64,000 nucleotides of DNA. It comes from Sulfobacillus benefaciens. Lineage in GTDB: Bacteria > Bacillota > Sulfobacillia > Sulfobacillales > Sulfobacillaceae. Shown here piece after piece: positions 26,758 through 37,700 of this stretch; position 1 is the stretch's first letter; every line of letters starts with the position of its first letter. The stretch spans positions 35,110 to 99,109 of the forward strand of contig PXYW01000009.1 in the NCBI GenBank assembly GCA_003023695.1, written 5' to 3'. The notes under the pieces were generated by a model. That model made no database searches. It was not told the DNA's origin and was given only the letters and a program-made list of their open reading frames with translations. The translations under genes were made by a program, and so were the position numbers.

Positions 26758-27858
26758 CTAGCGCACCAATCGGCTATACAGTGTGTGATATTGTAATGCA
26801 ACGCGTTTCCAAGCAAAGTCTTCTGCTCGAGCCCGACCACGGGCCGCCATTTTTTGGGCTAAGGACGGACTGTCTAAGACCCGAGAGATCCCGTCCATCC
26901 ATCCCTCTACCGACAATGGTTCCACCAAAACGCCGGCGTCTCCCACTACCTCCATGACCGCCGCAATATTGCTGGCCACCACTGGAATGCCTGCAGCCAT
27001 GGCTTGTGCCGGTCCTAATCCAAAACCCTCATAAGTACTGGGAAAGACAAAGAGGTCCGCCGCATGATAAAGCGCAGCGAGTACCTCGCGGGAAATTGAC
27101 GGCGTAAGCACGACAAATTCTTGCATATTCAACGTATTGACCCATTGCGTTACCTCTGGGTGATTTAAGGCCCCAACCAATATTAATTGTCCGTCGCGCC
27201 GTTGTCTGAAGACTTGATTCACCGCGGTCACCAAGGTGTGAACGTTCTTCCGGCTATCGTAGCCACCGACGTATAAAAGCCGCGGATGCTTAAACAAACC
27301 AAATTCGCGCACGGTGGAATCGACAGCAACCGCCGATACGGACTCAAAAAAAGTCGGGTGCACACCGTTGGGTATCACGGTGACCTTAGAGACGAGATCG
27401 GGAAACAATTCTTGGATGTCACGCATGGTGGTCTGAGAAATGGCAATCAAGTGGCTTGCCAAAGGCAGGCGTCGCTGCACCATATTGAAATAGGCCCGCT
27501 CGTGGAACTTTTTGTGATACTCCTGCAAACGAAAGGGGATGAGATCGTGAACCGTGACCACTGTAGGTACCGCCAGACGCCGAGGAGGATGCGTGAGATA
27601 TGGGATGTGGACCAGACTGACATCCGAAGGGACCTTCAGCAATCCTAGATTCTCCCACCACCATTTTTGCCACCAACTGCGAGATCTTTGGTGTGGTAAT
27701 CCCAGACATGGCTGATCCGGCAAAATGGGGGAATGTCCCCGACCCATAGAGACTACCGACGTGCCCGCGTGGTGGAGCCCCCATACCAGTCCTTCGGTAT
27801 ATTCTTCCGTGCCTGTGCGACACGATTCCATAACGGAAACATCCATCGCAATCTTCAT
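26758..27858 (-). CDS. Glycosyltransferase family 4
   Basis: A 366-residue GT-B enzyme. The N-terminal domain begins MKIAMDVSVMESCRTGTEEY. The donor site is in the C-half: LLYVGGYDSRKNVHTLVTAV followed by FVFPSTYEGFGLGPAQAMAA, where the ExGFGxxxxEAMA motif contacts the nucleotide sugar. It is homologous in layout to the enzyme at 30516-31613 (both use TVHDLIPFR/TVHDLVAFR). It lies 13 bp upstream of the epimerase. The acceptor and sugar are not known. Confidence 0.88.
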   Translation of the reverse strand: MKIAMDVSVMESCRTGTEEYTEGLVWGLHHAGTSVVSMGRGHSPILPDQPCLGLPHQRSRSWWQKWWWENLGLLKVPSDVSLVHIPYLTHPPRRLAVPTVVTVHDLIPFRLQEYHKKFHERAYFNMVQRRLPLASHLIAISQTTMRDIQELFPDLVSKVTVIPNGVHPTFFESVSAVAVDSTVREFGLFKHPRLLYVGGYDSRKNVHTLVTAVNQVFRQRRDGQLILVGALNHPEVTQWVNTLNMQEFVVLTPSISREVLAALYHAADLFVFPSTYEGFGLGPAQAMAAGIPVVASNIAAVMEVVGDAGVLVEPLSVEGWMDGISRVLDSPSLAQKMAARGRARAEDFAWKRVALQYHTLYSRLVR

Positions 27859-27906
27859 GGGTTAGTCTCGAAATCCCCTCTACAAATCAAATGGGATGCC
27901 CTGCTC

Positions 27907-29034
27907 TTATGTTAGCCCATTTGCATCAATTTGGCTTCCCTTTGGCCGATGCTTTGCCATTGCCTGGGCCACTAGCCTTTGAAAATCCCGTCGAAATGCT
28001 TCCGGGCCAAATCGCAATGCATTGCGGCGAATGGCATCGCTATCCCAGACCATAGCCTCTGCTCGCAACATGGCCTCGATTAGCGCGTCGACAGTTTGTT
28101 CCGAGAAAAGGATTCCCGTTTGCTCCGGAATCACGGTATCCTGCACGCCTCCTCTACCGTATGCGATTACAGGACGCCCTGCTGCTTGTGATTCCACTGG
28201 CGCAATACCAAAATCCTCCTCTCCCGGGAAGAGCAGCGCTCGCGCATGCGCCATCAGTTCCGCTCGTTTGGTTTCATTCACAGATCCAACAAACTGCACC
28301 GAACCTTTTGCAATGCGTTTTAAATGCGGCAGTTCAGGCCCACTGCCAGCAACAATTAACCGTCGGCCCAGCCGATTGGCCGCCTCAACGGCCAAATCAA
28401 ACCGTTTGTAGGACACGAGTCGGGACAACACCAAATAGTAATCATCCACATGATCCGCGATACGGAATTGATCGATGGAAACCGGCGGATGCACCACGAC
28501 CGCAGATCGACGGTAATGTTTTTGAATTCTCTGCGCCACCGTCGAGGAGTTGGCGACCAATACGTCCACCCGATCCGTAGACACCCGATCCCAAAGTCGT
28601 AGATAATGAAATACGGGGCCCATGAACTTTCTCGTCAGGCCCTTGGCTTCTCGGGTGTGATACTCGTGATACAAGTCCCAGGCATAGCGCATCGGGGTGT
28701 GAACATAGCTGATATGGCAGGTTTCAGCCCGTGTGACCACTCCTTTGGCAACCGCAGCCGAGGAAGAAATCACCAAGTCATACGATGACAAGTCGAATTG
28801 TTCGAATCCATACGCCAACAACGGTAAATATCGGTTATACCAACGAATGGCGAAAGGCCAACGCTGAACCAGACTCGGGATAATCTGCCGTGTGCGCAAT
28901 AAAGGGGACAGGCGGGTAGGATCTACGACACCCACATAAATCGGGGCCTCGGGAAACATACGGGCCAGCTCTTCCAAAACACGTTCGGCTCCGCCCATGT
29001 TGATGAGCCAGTCATGCACCAGTGCTACCCGCAT
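27907..29034 (-). CDS. Glycosyltransferase family 4
   Basis: A 375-residue enzyme. It opens MRVALVHDWLINMGGAERVLEEL, a typical GT4 N-terminus with the GGAER loop. The C-terminal domain has VAGSGPELPHLKRIA and FPGEEDFGIAPVESQAAGRP, the nucleotide-sugar site with the Glu pair. HISYVHTPMRYAWDLYHEY resembles mannosyltransferases of the WbaZ/WsaF kind. The start is 8 bp from the stop of the Wzy-like gene upstream, so it is co-transcribed. Sugar specificity is inferred weakly. Confidence 0.88.
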   Translation of the reverse strand: MRVALVHDWLINMGGAERVLEELARMFPEAPIYVGVVDPTRLSPLLRTRQIIPSLVQRWPFAIRWYNRYLPLLAYGFEQFDLSSYDLVISSSAAVAKGVVTRAETCHISYVHTPMRYAWDLYHEYHTREAKGLTRKFMGPVFHYLRLWDRVSTDRVDVLVANSSTVAQRIQKHYRRSAVVVHPPVSIDQFRIADHVDDYYLVLSRLVSYKRFDLAVEAANRLGRRLIVAGSGPELPHLKRIAKGSVQFVGSVNETKRAELMAHARALLFPGEEDFGIAPVESQAAGRPVIAYGRGGVQDTVIPEQTGILFSEQTVDALIEAMLRAEAMVWDSDAIRRNALRFGPEAFRRDFQRLVAQAMAKHRPKGSQIDANGLT

Positions 29035-29042
29035 GGATCCCC

Positions 29043-30494
29043 CTACACTTTTTCCGATCGAATTTCAGTAACTACTGCCGCAACAATGCCCAGTGCCAAC
29101 AACAACGGCACGATAACGCCGTGATCTATCATAAAGTCTACCCAGTCATGCACAATGAATGCCACCATGGTGCCAAACCCACCCAAAACCCAAGCGTAAC
29201 GCTCCTGGGTTATCTGTTGCGCCCGCATCCTGAGTGCGTCTAGAGCCGTTTTAATCCAGCGCCATTCGTACCAAAGGCCGGCAATAATTCCGCCCACCCC
29301 GAGATCGGCACCCCATTCCAAATAGAGATTATGGGCCATGGGCGGTATTGCGCCTAGGCCTTTAGGCGGGAACTTCTTGATGTATAAATGAAAGTTTCCT
29401 AACCCGACACCTAATACTGGATGGCTTTTGATCGCCTCAATGGCCGATTTCCATATAAGAAGCCGCTGATTGGTATCGTAATGTCCACTGGGGTTAAAAA
29501 TTGCAGTAATCGAGCTGGAAAGTCTTTCCAAGGTGTTTTTTCTATAGGCCAAGGCGATCCCTGTGTGGCTTAAATCAATCTTCCCCAACCCGATAACCAC
29601 TAAAAACATCAAAATCGGAACACCTACGCCATAAGCCGCGTAACGCCCCATAACTTGGCGTCCCTTGCCTAGCCAAACTACCACTCCCATGAAGAACACC
29701 GCCGCCGCGTCGGCTACCCAGGACCCGCGCGAGTAGGAAATCACAACCCCAAGGGCAGTTAAAAACATTGCCATTGTCAGCCACTTTTTGGGCAGGGTGG
29801 CAGGCCCTAGCACAATCAGAGCCAAAAGCATCGGAAAGGTCATATCGTTAAACGCGCCGAACACATTGGGTTGGCCAAAAAATGCCGTGGCCCGCACATG
29901 GTGGAGATCCACAATGTTTGCCGTAGGACCCAGTTGAAACATGAATTGGTATAAGCCATAAATCGCAATAAGGGACACTGTTAGTGCCAGCACGATGATA
30001 TAGAAGTTGCGAACCTTCGGGGCATTGAACGTGGTATAGCGCACCAGCGCCACCACCACCACAAAAAATTCAATGTACTCCAAAATTTTTATACTGGTGC
30101 CCACCCTACTCCAGGCCACTGCCAATGACAATATCGACAATGCCAATAACAGTATCAATGGTGCTCTATATTGCCTAACAACAAAGGTGCTCCAAATTGT
30201 GCGCAACCCACGCCGCCATACTTGGGCCAAGAGCCAAAAAGCCATGATGATCGCCATCACATCAGAAATATAGAATTTGTGATGATGCAGCAGGATTCCC
30301 AAAGGGAACGGAGCCAGCAAAACATATAGGGCCAATCCTACAGGAGCCGATATGATAACGATACCAATATAGAAGGCAGCAAATAATATGGCCCCCAACG
30401 CTGGCGAAACTATGCTCAGAATACCAGCAACCGCCGCACCCGCCAAAAACAGCCAGATCCGAGACGGAAAAAGGTTCGGTTCTGATGGTTTCAT
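29043..30494 (-). CDS. O-antigen ligase/polymerase-like membrane protein (Wzy family)
   Basis: A 483-residue polytopic protein with about 12 predicted helices. The Wzy_C signature is present: RLLIWKSAIEAIKSHPVLGVG, then a periplasmic loop and MAHNLYLEWGADLGVGGIIAGL, whose His/Asn/Glu cluster is typical of O-antigen ligases and polymerases. In a cluster with an initiating transferase, many GTs and a flippase, it most likely polymerises lipid-linked repeat units. ATG follows GGGGGATATT. No chain-length regulator (Wzz/Wzc) is visible in this window. Confidence 0.85.
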   Translation of the reverse strand: MKPSEPNLFPSRIWLFLAGAAVAGILSIVSPALGAILFAAFYIGIVIISAPVGLALYVLLAPFPLGILLHHHKFYISDVMAIIMAFWLLAQVWRRGLRTIWSTFVVRQYRAPLILLLALSILSLAVAWSRVGTSIKILEYIEFFVVVVALVRYTTFNAPKVRNFYIIVLALTVSLIAIYGLYQFMFQLGPTANIVDLHHVRATAFFGQPNVFGAFNDMTFPMLLALIVLGPATLPKKWLTMAMFLTALGVVISYSRGSWVADAAAVFFMGVVVWLGKGRQVMGRYAAYGVGVPILMFLVVIGLGKIDLSHTGIALAYRKNTLERLSSSITAIFNPSGHYDTNQRLLIWKSAIEAIKSHPVLGVGLGNFHLYIKKFPPKGLGAIPPMAHNLYLEWGADLGVGGIIAGLWYEWRWIKTALDALRMRAQQITQERYAWVLGGFGTMVAFIVHDWVDFMIDHGVIVPLLLALGIVAAVVTEIRSEKV

Positions 30495-30515
30495 AATATC
30501 CCCCCAAAGCCCATA

Positions 30516-31613
30516 TTACGCCTGGCAACTATCGCCGACGGTCCGCACATACACATCGCGCGTTGCCTGCGCTGCCCGTGTCCACGTTAGTTGCTGTACT
30601 CGGGCGGATCCTGCCAAAGCCCGCGCTTGCCAAAAGGCGAGGTTTTTCCACAATTCCTCCAACCCGGAAGCCATTTGGGAAACGCTGAGGGGATCGACGA
30701 TTAATGCGTCGTCCCCGGCAACTTCTTCCAGTGCGCCGCCGCGAGAGCAGAGAACGGGTTTCCCCAGCCATAATGCTTCGGCCACCGGAAATCCGAACCC
30801 TTCATATAAACTAGGGTAAGTGACAGCCACGCAATCGCGATACAGCGCCTTTAAACTCTGGTCTGCCACATATCCCAAGAATCGGACGCGTTCTGCCACC
30901 CCTAAACGCGAAGGAGCCTCCATTGCACTACGATAAAGCCATCCCGGCTTACCTGCAATCAATAAATCCGGTCCATCCGGTACATTTGCAAAGACTTTGG
31001 CAAAAGCTTCAATCAAACGTTCGAAATTCTTTCGCGGTTCGATGGTGCCCACAGCAAGAAAATATGGCCGTTGGTGAAGGGAAGGTCCTGCATCTCCTTC
31101 CAGAGGGGTGACCCCGTGGGGCACCACGGAGATCTTGCCCTCCGGGACACCCAAGATGCCTTGCAGATCGTGCGACGTGGCAAGACTGGGAACGATCACT
31201 CGACTGGCATGAGCCACTGATCTCCGCATTAAAAATCTCTTGGTCGCACCAGATCCGCGAGGAAATAGTTCCGGATAACGGAAGGCCACCAAGTCATGAA
31301 CAGTGACAATAGCCCGTGGCAGAGAGCCAATTATCGGCATCTGATAATCGCCAAAATGAATAACATCGTAGGCTTGAGTTTTGGCCCAAGGGCGAAGGCG
31401 CCACTGTTCGTACAGCAGTCGTTGCCTACTGCTTTTGAGATCTTCGACCGGAACTACGTTAATAGCTCCCAGCAAATTTTGCCCCGGGGGAACTAGAGCC
31501 GTGACCTGATCATCGGGAAATAGCTCCGTATAAGCCGAAAATAACTTGTCAATGTACCGCCCGATTCCTGCCGCTTGTGATTGATATAACAAGGCATCGA
31601 CCAAAACGTTCAT
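30516..31613 (-). CDS. Glycosyltransferase family 4
   Basis: A 365-residue GT-B enzyme. The N-terminal MNVLVDALLYQSQAAGIGRYI is followed by IVTVHDLVAFRYPELFPRG. The donor domain has FLAVGTIEPRKNFERLIEAF and VTYPSLYEGFGFPVAEALWLGKPVLC, a canonical mannosyl/rhamnosyl-type GT4 motif. The start overlaps the stop of the preceding GT2 gene (ATGA). It works in assembly of the EPS repeat unit at the cytoplasmic face. Confidence 0.89.
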   Translation of the reverse strand: MNVLVDALLYQSQAAGIGRYIDKLFSAYTELFPDDQVTALVPPGQNLLGAINVVPVEDLKSSRQRLLYEQWRLRPWAKTQAYDVIHFGDYQMPIIGSLPRAIVTVHDLVAFRYPELFPRGSGATKRFLMRRSVAHASRVIVPSLATSHDLQGILGVPEGKISVVPHGVTPLEGDAGPSLHQRPYFLAVGTIEPRKNFERLIEAFAKVFANVPDGPDLLIAGKPGWLYRSAMEAPSRLGVAERVRFLGYVADQSLKALYRDCVAVTYPSLYEGFGFPVAEALWLGKPVLCSRGGALEEVAGDDALIVDPLSVSQMASGLEELWKNLAFWQARALAGSARVQQLTWTRAAQATRDVYVRTVGDSCQA

Positions 31614-32521
31614 GAATTACGCTCCTCGACTAGATGCCAAGGCTCTTCATGTGCCACCTCAAACATACCGTTCATGAATGCCTTATGCCGCATAGAAAAT
31701 TTTCCGCGATTCATTGCGGCCTTAACCACCCGGGAACCGTAAATTCTTGTCAGCCATGCCCATTTACGAACGCCATGCAGATTCAATAAAGCAAACCGAA
31801 TATCATTAACAATGAGGTCAACGTCCACTGTAATGCTGTGGTCACGGGTCCCCCCCTCGGGAGATGACAAATGGGTCAACCAGGCCTCAGAAGAAAACCA
31901 AAGCTCAAAACCCTCTTTTTTTAAGCGCCATGACACATCGGTATCTTCCCGAAATGCCGATCGCGTGTACCGCTCGTCAAAACCGCCAATCGCCGCTAAA
32001 ACCTGTTTGCGGAAAGACATGTTGCACCCGCGCAATGTTTCCGTTGGCCCACTCCAATCACTGCCAAAACCCGGTTCTCGGGTGCCAAAAAAGCCTAAAT
32101 GGCCAATTTTTCGTGTTACTGTCCGCGGGCTTTCTCCCGGAACCAAAATTCGGCCCGCAACCGCTGCAATATGGGGACGTGTAAGACTACTGATATGAGC
32201 TGCAATGAAATTCTCATTCTCAATCCGAACATCATCATCAACAAAAATCACATACTCACCGCGGCTAAGCGACACCCCTAAGTTGCGAGCTTTAGTCAAT
32301 CCTGGAGGTTGAACGCGAACCCATTGAATGGCTCCCTGGGTTTGTAACTGCTCCAATTGCTGAATGGTGGCATCTTGATGGCTAACCGATTGGTCAATGA
32401 CCAATAATTCGGCCCATCCTTCTCGGAATGGCTCTTGGCGCAACAAATCGCCTATGGTATCCATAAGCAAAGTCTCCCGGTTATAGGTTGCGATGATGAC
32501 GGTGACCTTCGGATTATCCAA
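31610..32521 (-). CDS. Glycosyltransferase family 2
   Basis: A 303-residue GT-A enzyme: KVTVIIATYNRETLLMDTI at the start, KARNLGVSLSRGEYVIFVDD with the DxD-type metal site near 95, and RGCNMSFRKQVLAAIGGFDERY near 165. This is the rhamnosyltransferase-like or mycofactocin-type GT2 pattern. The TTG start follows GGTGGACA. It is coupled to the following GT4 gene by an ATGA overlap and lies 9 bp after the upstream GT2 stop. Confidence 0.88.
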   Translation of the reverse strand: MDNPKVTVIIATYNRETLLMDTIGDLLRQEPFREGWAELLVIDQSVSHQDATIQQLEQLQTQGAIQWVRVQPPGLTKARNLGVSLSRGEYVIFVDDDVRIENENFIAAHISSLTRPHIAAVAGRILVPGESPRTVTRKIGHLGFFGTREPGFGSDWSGPTETLRGCNMSFRKQVLAAIGGFDERYTRSAFREDTDVSWRLKKEGFELWFSSEAWLTHLSSPEGGTRDHSITVDVDLIVNDIRFALLNLHGVRKWAWLTRIYGSRVVKAAMNRGKFSMRHKAFMNGMFEVAHEEPWHLVEERNS

Positions 32522-32530
32522 CTGTCCACC

Positions 32531-33406
32531 TCAAACCAATCCTTGCGCTTTATGCCGCCGGCGAAACCGATATGCAGCAAAAAAAGCCCAGGGATCTCTG
32601 ATTGCCTGTCCTACCGATTGTAGCACGACTGGCCTCTGGTGCAATCGAATCCCTTGCACCAAGCCGTCTAAAGCCACCCGTCCATAAAATCGCCGTTGAT
32701 CTGCACGGGTAAACCCTAGCTTTAGGAACCATTCGTCCACCACACGGCGTTCACTGGCAATCATGTCCCGTCGTATATTATGGGCTCCTCCCGCATGGAC
32801 ACGATAATCCAGCAACATCTCGGAAACATAGGCCGCCCGATACCCCAGAGCTAGTATAGCTAGCCATACGAGCCAATCATCGGCGCCCCCGCGCAAATCG
32901 GTCCCCAGGTCCAAGGATTCCCAGGCTTTCATCCGTATTAACACCTGGCTGGGGGAGATCAATTGATTGGCCACTTTCAAGTCTTCCAATTGCAAACTTG
33001 GCACCCGCGTGCCAAATAAAGGCTGGTTGCCTCCTTGATCTGTCAGACGGGCATTGCTGGCCACAAACCCAAGTCCCGGGTCTTTTGCTAACACGGCTGC
33101 CATTGCCGTCAAAAACCCATCATGCCAGATGTCATCTTGGTCCAAAAACGCCAGATAGTCGACATCAGAAAGATGCTGAGCGCCTTCACGGCGGCAAGCC
33201 ATCACCCCTTGATTTTCCGCTCGGTAAATATAAGTTACGGGGAAGCGCTGACAAATCTCCATGGAGTCCTCGCCTTGAGGTGTACCATCTTCTATGACCA
33301 CCACTTGTGGGGGGCCATAGTCTTGGCGATAGACACTAGTCAAAGTCTCTTCGAGAAAACGCCTGCCATAATAGACAGGAATCACGACCCCAACTTTCCC
33401 ATTCAT
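32531..33406 (-). CDS. Glycosyltransferase family 2
   Basis: About 291 residues. KVGVVIPVYYGRRFLEETL, VVVIEDGTPQGEDSME and YLAFLDQDDIWHDGFL form the nucleotide-sugar and metal site of a GT-A fold. A helical C-terminal region with many Arg ends the protein and may touch the membrane. ATG at 33406 begins one base after the upstream stop; TTG at 33415 is the alternative. It is the second of a tandem GT2 pair. Confidence 0.87.
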   Translation of the reverse strand: MNGKVGVVIPVYYGRRFLEETLTSVYRQDYGPPQVVVIEDGTPQGEDSMEICQRFPVTYIYRAENQGVMACRREGAQHLSDVDYLAFLDQDDIWHDGFLTAMAAVLAKDPGLGFVASNARLTDQGGNQPLFGTRVPSLQLEDLKVANQLISPSQVLIRMKAWESLDLGTDLRGGADDWLVWLAILALGYRAAYVSEMLLDYRVHAGGAHNIRRDMIASERRVVDEWFLKLGFTRADQRRFYGRVALDGLVQGIRLHQRPVVLQSVGQAIRDPWAFFAAYRFRRRHKAQGLV

Positions 33407-33407
33407 A

Positions 33408-34508
33408 TTAGGCAAACCACATCGTCGAATCGCTACGAGACTCTAACACCCGAGCCATTTTCTCAAATGTTCTCTCCCAGGTATAGTTGCGCGAATCTAA
33501 AAAGGCTTGGCGACTTAATGCCCAGGTAGCCTCGTTGTTTGACAGCAATCGAAGCATGGTATCCGCAAGCACTAAAGGATCATCTTTCGAATAGATGTAG
33601 CCATTTTGACCGTCATGGAGAAATTCCGGGATGGCCATCCGCGCCGGGCCGATGGCAGGCACACCACAGGAGAACGCTTCCAAAAATGCAATACCATAGG
33701 GCTCCCATTGTGTTGGCATGACAAAACCGGTGCTTCTTTTGAGGAGTGATACGACTTGGTCCCCGTTCACATCGCCAACCGCAACAATATTCATTTGTGG
33801 ATCTGACAAAGATTCGCCCGGCCCCACCAATTGAAGGCGGGCGGCTGGCATCAACCGATGCACGTGGTGCCAGGCCTCTAATAGTAAAGGACCGCCTTTG
33901 CGTACGAAATCCCGGCCCACAAAAGTCAGGGTCTTAGCATCCAGGTTTTTTTCTGTGTAAGGATTTTGAAGACACACGCGGCCTAAATTAGAACCAGCCC
34001 CAACCACATGCACTCTTTTCGAATCAATGGCACCAGTGGCTAAGATGGCCTCTCTAGCCCAATGACTCATAGAAAACACTTGAGAGACCCGTGCATAGTG
34101 CTCATGTTGCACACGCACTTGGGCTTTCAAAATAGGGAGCGGCACATCATCGTACATGAATGTCTTTCTTCCTGCCAAACGGTCGTTTAAGATAGCCTTG
34201 TAGTTCAAATCTTGATAGAAAAAGTGAGGGGCCGATGACAAGATCATGTCGCCAAACACAAATACAGGCCAGTCTTGGAGATGAGCAGGAACTTTTAAAT
34301 GACGGTATGTCCATGGATGAACCGAGGAAAATCCTCGGAGATGCCCCTCTTGCCAACGGGCGCTGACAATCATAGCTGGGAGTTTTCGCCATCGGGGGAC
34401 AACCATGGAGAACGGTTCCAAGATATACCCGTGATTTTCAAAGGTATCCCCTAAATGGCGAATAGTACGATTAATATGTCTACCATACGCCCATACAATA
34501 CGCTTCAC
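33408..34508 (-). CDS. Glycosyltransferase family 4
   Basis: A 366-residue GT-B enzyme and the first gene of this minus-strand cluster. The donor domain has LTFVGRDFVRKGGPLLLEAW and QLVGPGESLSDPQ, then MPTQWEPYGIAFLEAFSCGVPAIG, the nucleotide-sugar Glu motif. The GTG start is preceded by AGGAGGATCCC. The operon promoter should lie in the 34.5-34.77 kb spacer shared with the divergent GH18 gene. Confidence 0.87.
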   Translation of the reverse strand: MKRIVWAYGRHINRTIRHLGDTFENHGYILEPFSMVVPRWRKLPAMIVSARWQEGHLRGFSSVHPWTYRHLKVPAHLQDWPVFVFGDMILSSAPHFFYQDLNYKAILNDRLAGRKTFMYDDVPLPILKAQVRVQHEHYARVSQVFSMSHWAREAILATGAIDSKRVHVVGAGSNLGRVCLQNPYTEKNLDAKTLTFVGRDFVRKGGPLLLEAWHHVHRLMPAARLQLVGPGESLSDPQMNIVAVGDVNGDQVVSLLKRSTGFVMPTQWEPYGIAFLEAFSCGVPAIGPARMAIPEFLHDGQNGYIYSKDDPLVLADTMLRLLSNNEATWALSRQAFLDSRNYTWERTFEKMARVLESRSDSTMWFA

Positions 34509-34771
34509 GGGATCCTCCTGTCACTTGACCTGTCGCTTTTTGTTGCGATTCCCACAGTATAACCTAGCCAGGCTTTCTCAGCGAAAAAATCCTTGCCTTC
34601 GTAACAAAAATTCAGCCACTCTTCAGTCCTGGTATCCAGAAATTGGACCGCCTTCCACACAAATAAAACGGAGTGAAAAGCAGGAAATCGGACACCGTTC
34701 GACTAATTATTCACATGCAGCATACAGCACTGGCAATCAGACCCTCGGTTTCTATATGTAGGAGGTTTTCC

Positions 34772-37700
34772 ATGATACGCACCAATTCCCGCCGTCGATT
34801 CTTCTCTCTATTGAGCATTAGTTCCGCCGCTCTGGTGGGGAGCATGATGACAGGTCTGCCAGCAATGGCCGCTGGCACTGGCCCTACCATCAGTAACTAC
34901 ACTGTGCAAACTAACAATAATAACGTCTTGGTTACCATTAACGGACAAAATTTTGGCACCACAGATACGGGGGCGACAGTAACATTTGGTAATATTGCCG
35001 CTCCCATTGATTCATGGTCCAATAACAGTATTGAGGTCACATTGCCGCAAAACGCAGGTCCTGGCCCTCTTTTGGTAACCACCTCACTAGGCCCAAGCAA
35101 TACCATAAGTTTTGCCGGGATACAGCGGGGATATTACACTCTGGCCGCCAATGGAACGGTAACCGTCACAGGGGACGTCCAATTTTACGGGGATTTGGCA
35201 ACAATCAACGCACAAACCTCATCGCCTGCCATCGAACTGGTGCCAACACCCAATTATCAAGGCTATTGGATCTTGACTCAAAATGGACAAATCTATCCGT
35301 TCGGTAATGCCACCGCATTTACTGCCCCAAATGTTGCAATAACCGCCATAGGCATGGCGGTAACTCCGTCGGGACAAGGAGCTTTTCTTCTTAGCAACAC
35401 CGGGCAGGTGTATCCGTTGGGCAACGCGGTCAGCTATGGTAATGCACCTTCTGGCATTGTTGCCACATCCATTGCGGCAACACCATCAGGTCTGGGCTAT
35501 TGGATTTTAGGGGCCAACGGCACCGTGTATGCCTTTGGCGATGCCGTCAATTATGGGGACCAGCCGGAATCAGGCGATGCCCCGCCCGCTATCTATCCCA
35601 ATGGCAGCTTATTGCGCGTCTCGGGTACGTCAGCGGTCTACTATTTGAATAACGGAACCTTGCATCATATTCCCGACGCTCCATTGTTTCTTAGCATGGG
35701 GTTTTCTTGGAGTCAGGTTCAGGTGGTTCCCAATGTGGACAACTACACTTTAGGAGCCCCCATGGTCACCCCCTTCCCCTCAGGAACCCTAATTCAACCA
35801 GCAGGACAAAGCGCCGTTTATTTGGTCATGCAGGGCGTTTTGCGGCATGTGGCAAGCCCCGAGGTATTATACGCCATGGGATATAATTTCAGCGAGGTGA
35901 CGCAGGTCCCAAGCATCAATGCCAACTGGCCGATGGGACCGGAACTCACCGCCGCAGTTCCCTACGAACCCAACGGCGTGGTGCTTCGTCAACAAAATAG
36001 TCCTACTGTTTATATGGTAGTAAATAACCAGTTGTGTGCCATTCAGTCCGCCAGCGTGTTTTTAGGGATGGGATATCAATGGAATCAAATTCAACTTGTC
36101 TCCAATTTGCCCAGCCTGCCTTTTGGACCGGAAGTAACCAGCCCTAGTCGCGTTTACCCTACGGGAACCTTGGTACAGCTTAATGGCACGGCACCGGTGT
36201 ACTTAGTGCAAAATAACGTACTACGGCATATTGACAGCCCTGCTATCCTTTACGCATTAGGGTACAATTTTTCTGAAGTCACTCACGTTGCGACATTAGG
36301 CGGCCTCCCCATAGGCTCCGATGTCGGAAGCACCCAGTTGCCAGCCCAGCCCCCGATGCCCACCGCCGTCGGGCTCTATCCTACCGCGGACGGCCAAGGC
36401 TATTGGATCTTGAGCTCGAATGGACAAGTCAATAACTTTGGTGATGCGGCTAACTTAGGCAGTGCAACCACATCGCAAATGGGAAATCAAACTGCGGTAG
36501 GACTAGCTATGACACCTGATTTTCAGGGATATGACATTTTGACCAGCGATGGCCAAACCCTGGCCTTTGGTGATGCTGCTTTAAACACTACCACGACCAA
36601 TGCCACCTCATTGGTCATCAGTCCGGAACCCGCAGGCCGACTCCTCTCTATGGGCTATGGATTTTTTACTAATCCTCCAGTTAACGGAAACCAAAATTCG
36701 GCTTATGAAGATTTGCTACAAAATGGCTCGCAACTTTCGGTGATTCAACCAGCATGGTTTTACGTCAATCAAAACGCCGATGGCTCATGGTCTGTGGATA
36801 TGTGGGCCAGCGCTTCCAACGTCAGCAGCGTCACTGACGCTGCCCATCAACAAAATGTGCTGATTATGCCGTCGATTGGCAGCTACTACAACCCGGCAAA
36901 TGGTCCCATCACTACCTCTCAAGAAGTTCAATCTATGGTCAGCCAAATTGTTAACCTGGTCACGCAAAACAATTGGGATGGCATTACCATAGATTTCGAA
37001 AACTCGAGTGCTTACCATAATTCAGGCATGACGGAATCTCAAGCGTCCCAGCAATATACCAATTTTGTCATGGCACTGGGACAAGCACTTCATGCCATCA
37101 ACAAAAAACTGATGGTCGCAGTGTATCCGTCGCCGTATCCCAACACCATTTACAACTACTCTGCGATTGCGCCTTATGTGGACTGGATCAATATTATGAC
37201 TTACCCCGAGCATAATTCCTCGACATGGCCAGGTCCCACTTCAGGATACCCTTGGCTGGAAAATTTAGTAAGCCAAGCGCTCGCCACTGGGGTTAATCCC
37301 CAGCAATTGATCATGGGTGTGGCACCTTACGGTCATTACTGGGTCGTCAATAACCAGGGCATCAATGCCGGTCTCTCCAACCCACCTGGCTATCAACCCA
37401 ACCGTAGTGTCCAAGCTTTCATTCAAAGCAATGACATTACGCCGATATGGGATCCCGTTGAAAAGGAGATCACCTTTACCAGCGGGCCCTTGGATGTGGC
37501 ACCCACGCAATCCCTATCCACCGCTGACGAAGGTACCTATAATCCTCAGGTGCAAAACCTTCAGGACTTATTGAACTATATCTTATTGCGATATGCCGTG
37601 ACCAATGGCCAAACACCTCCTGCTATGCTGGCAACCGATGGATACTACGGTCCAGACACAGAAAACGCCGTGGCAGCGTTTCAACAGGACTTTAATGTCA

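Noticed and set aside
35110..36640. CRISPR-like or satellite DNA repeat
   Set aside because: The periodicity is in protein sequence, the DNA copies are diverged and the frame is open throughout.
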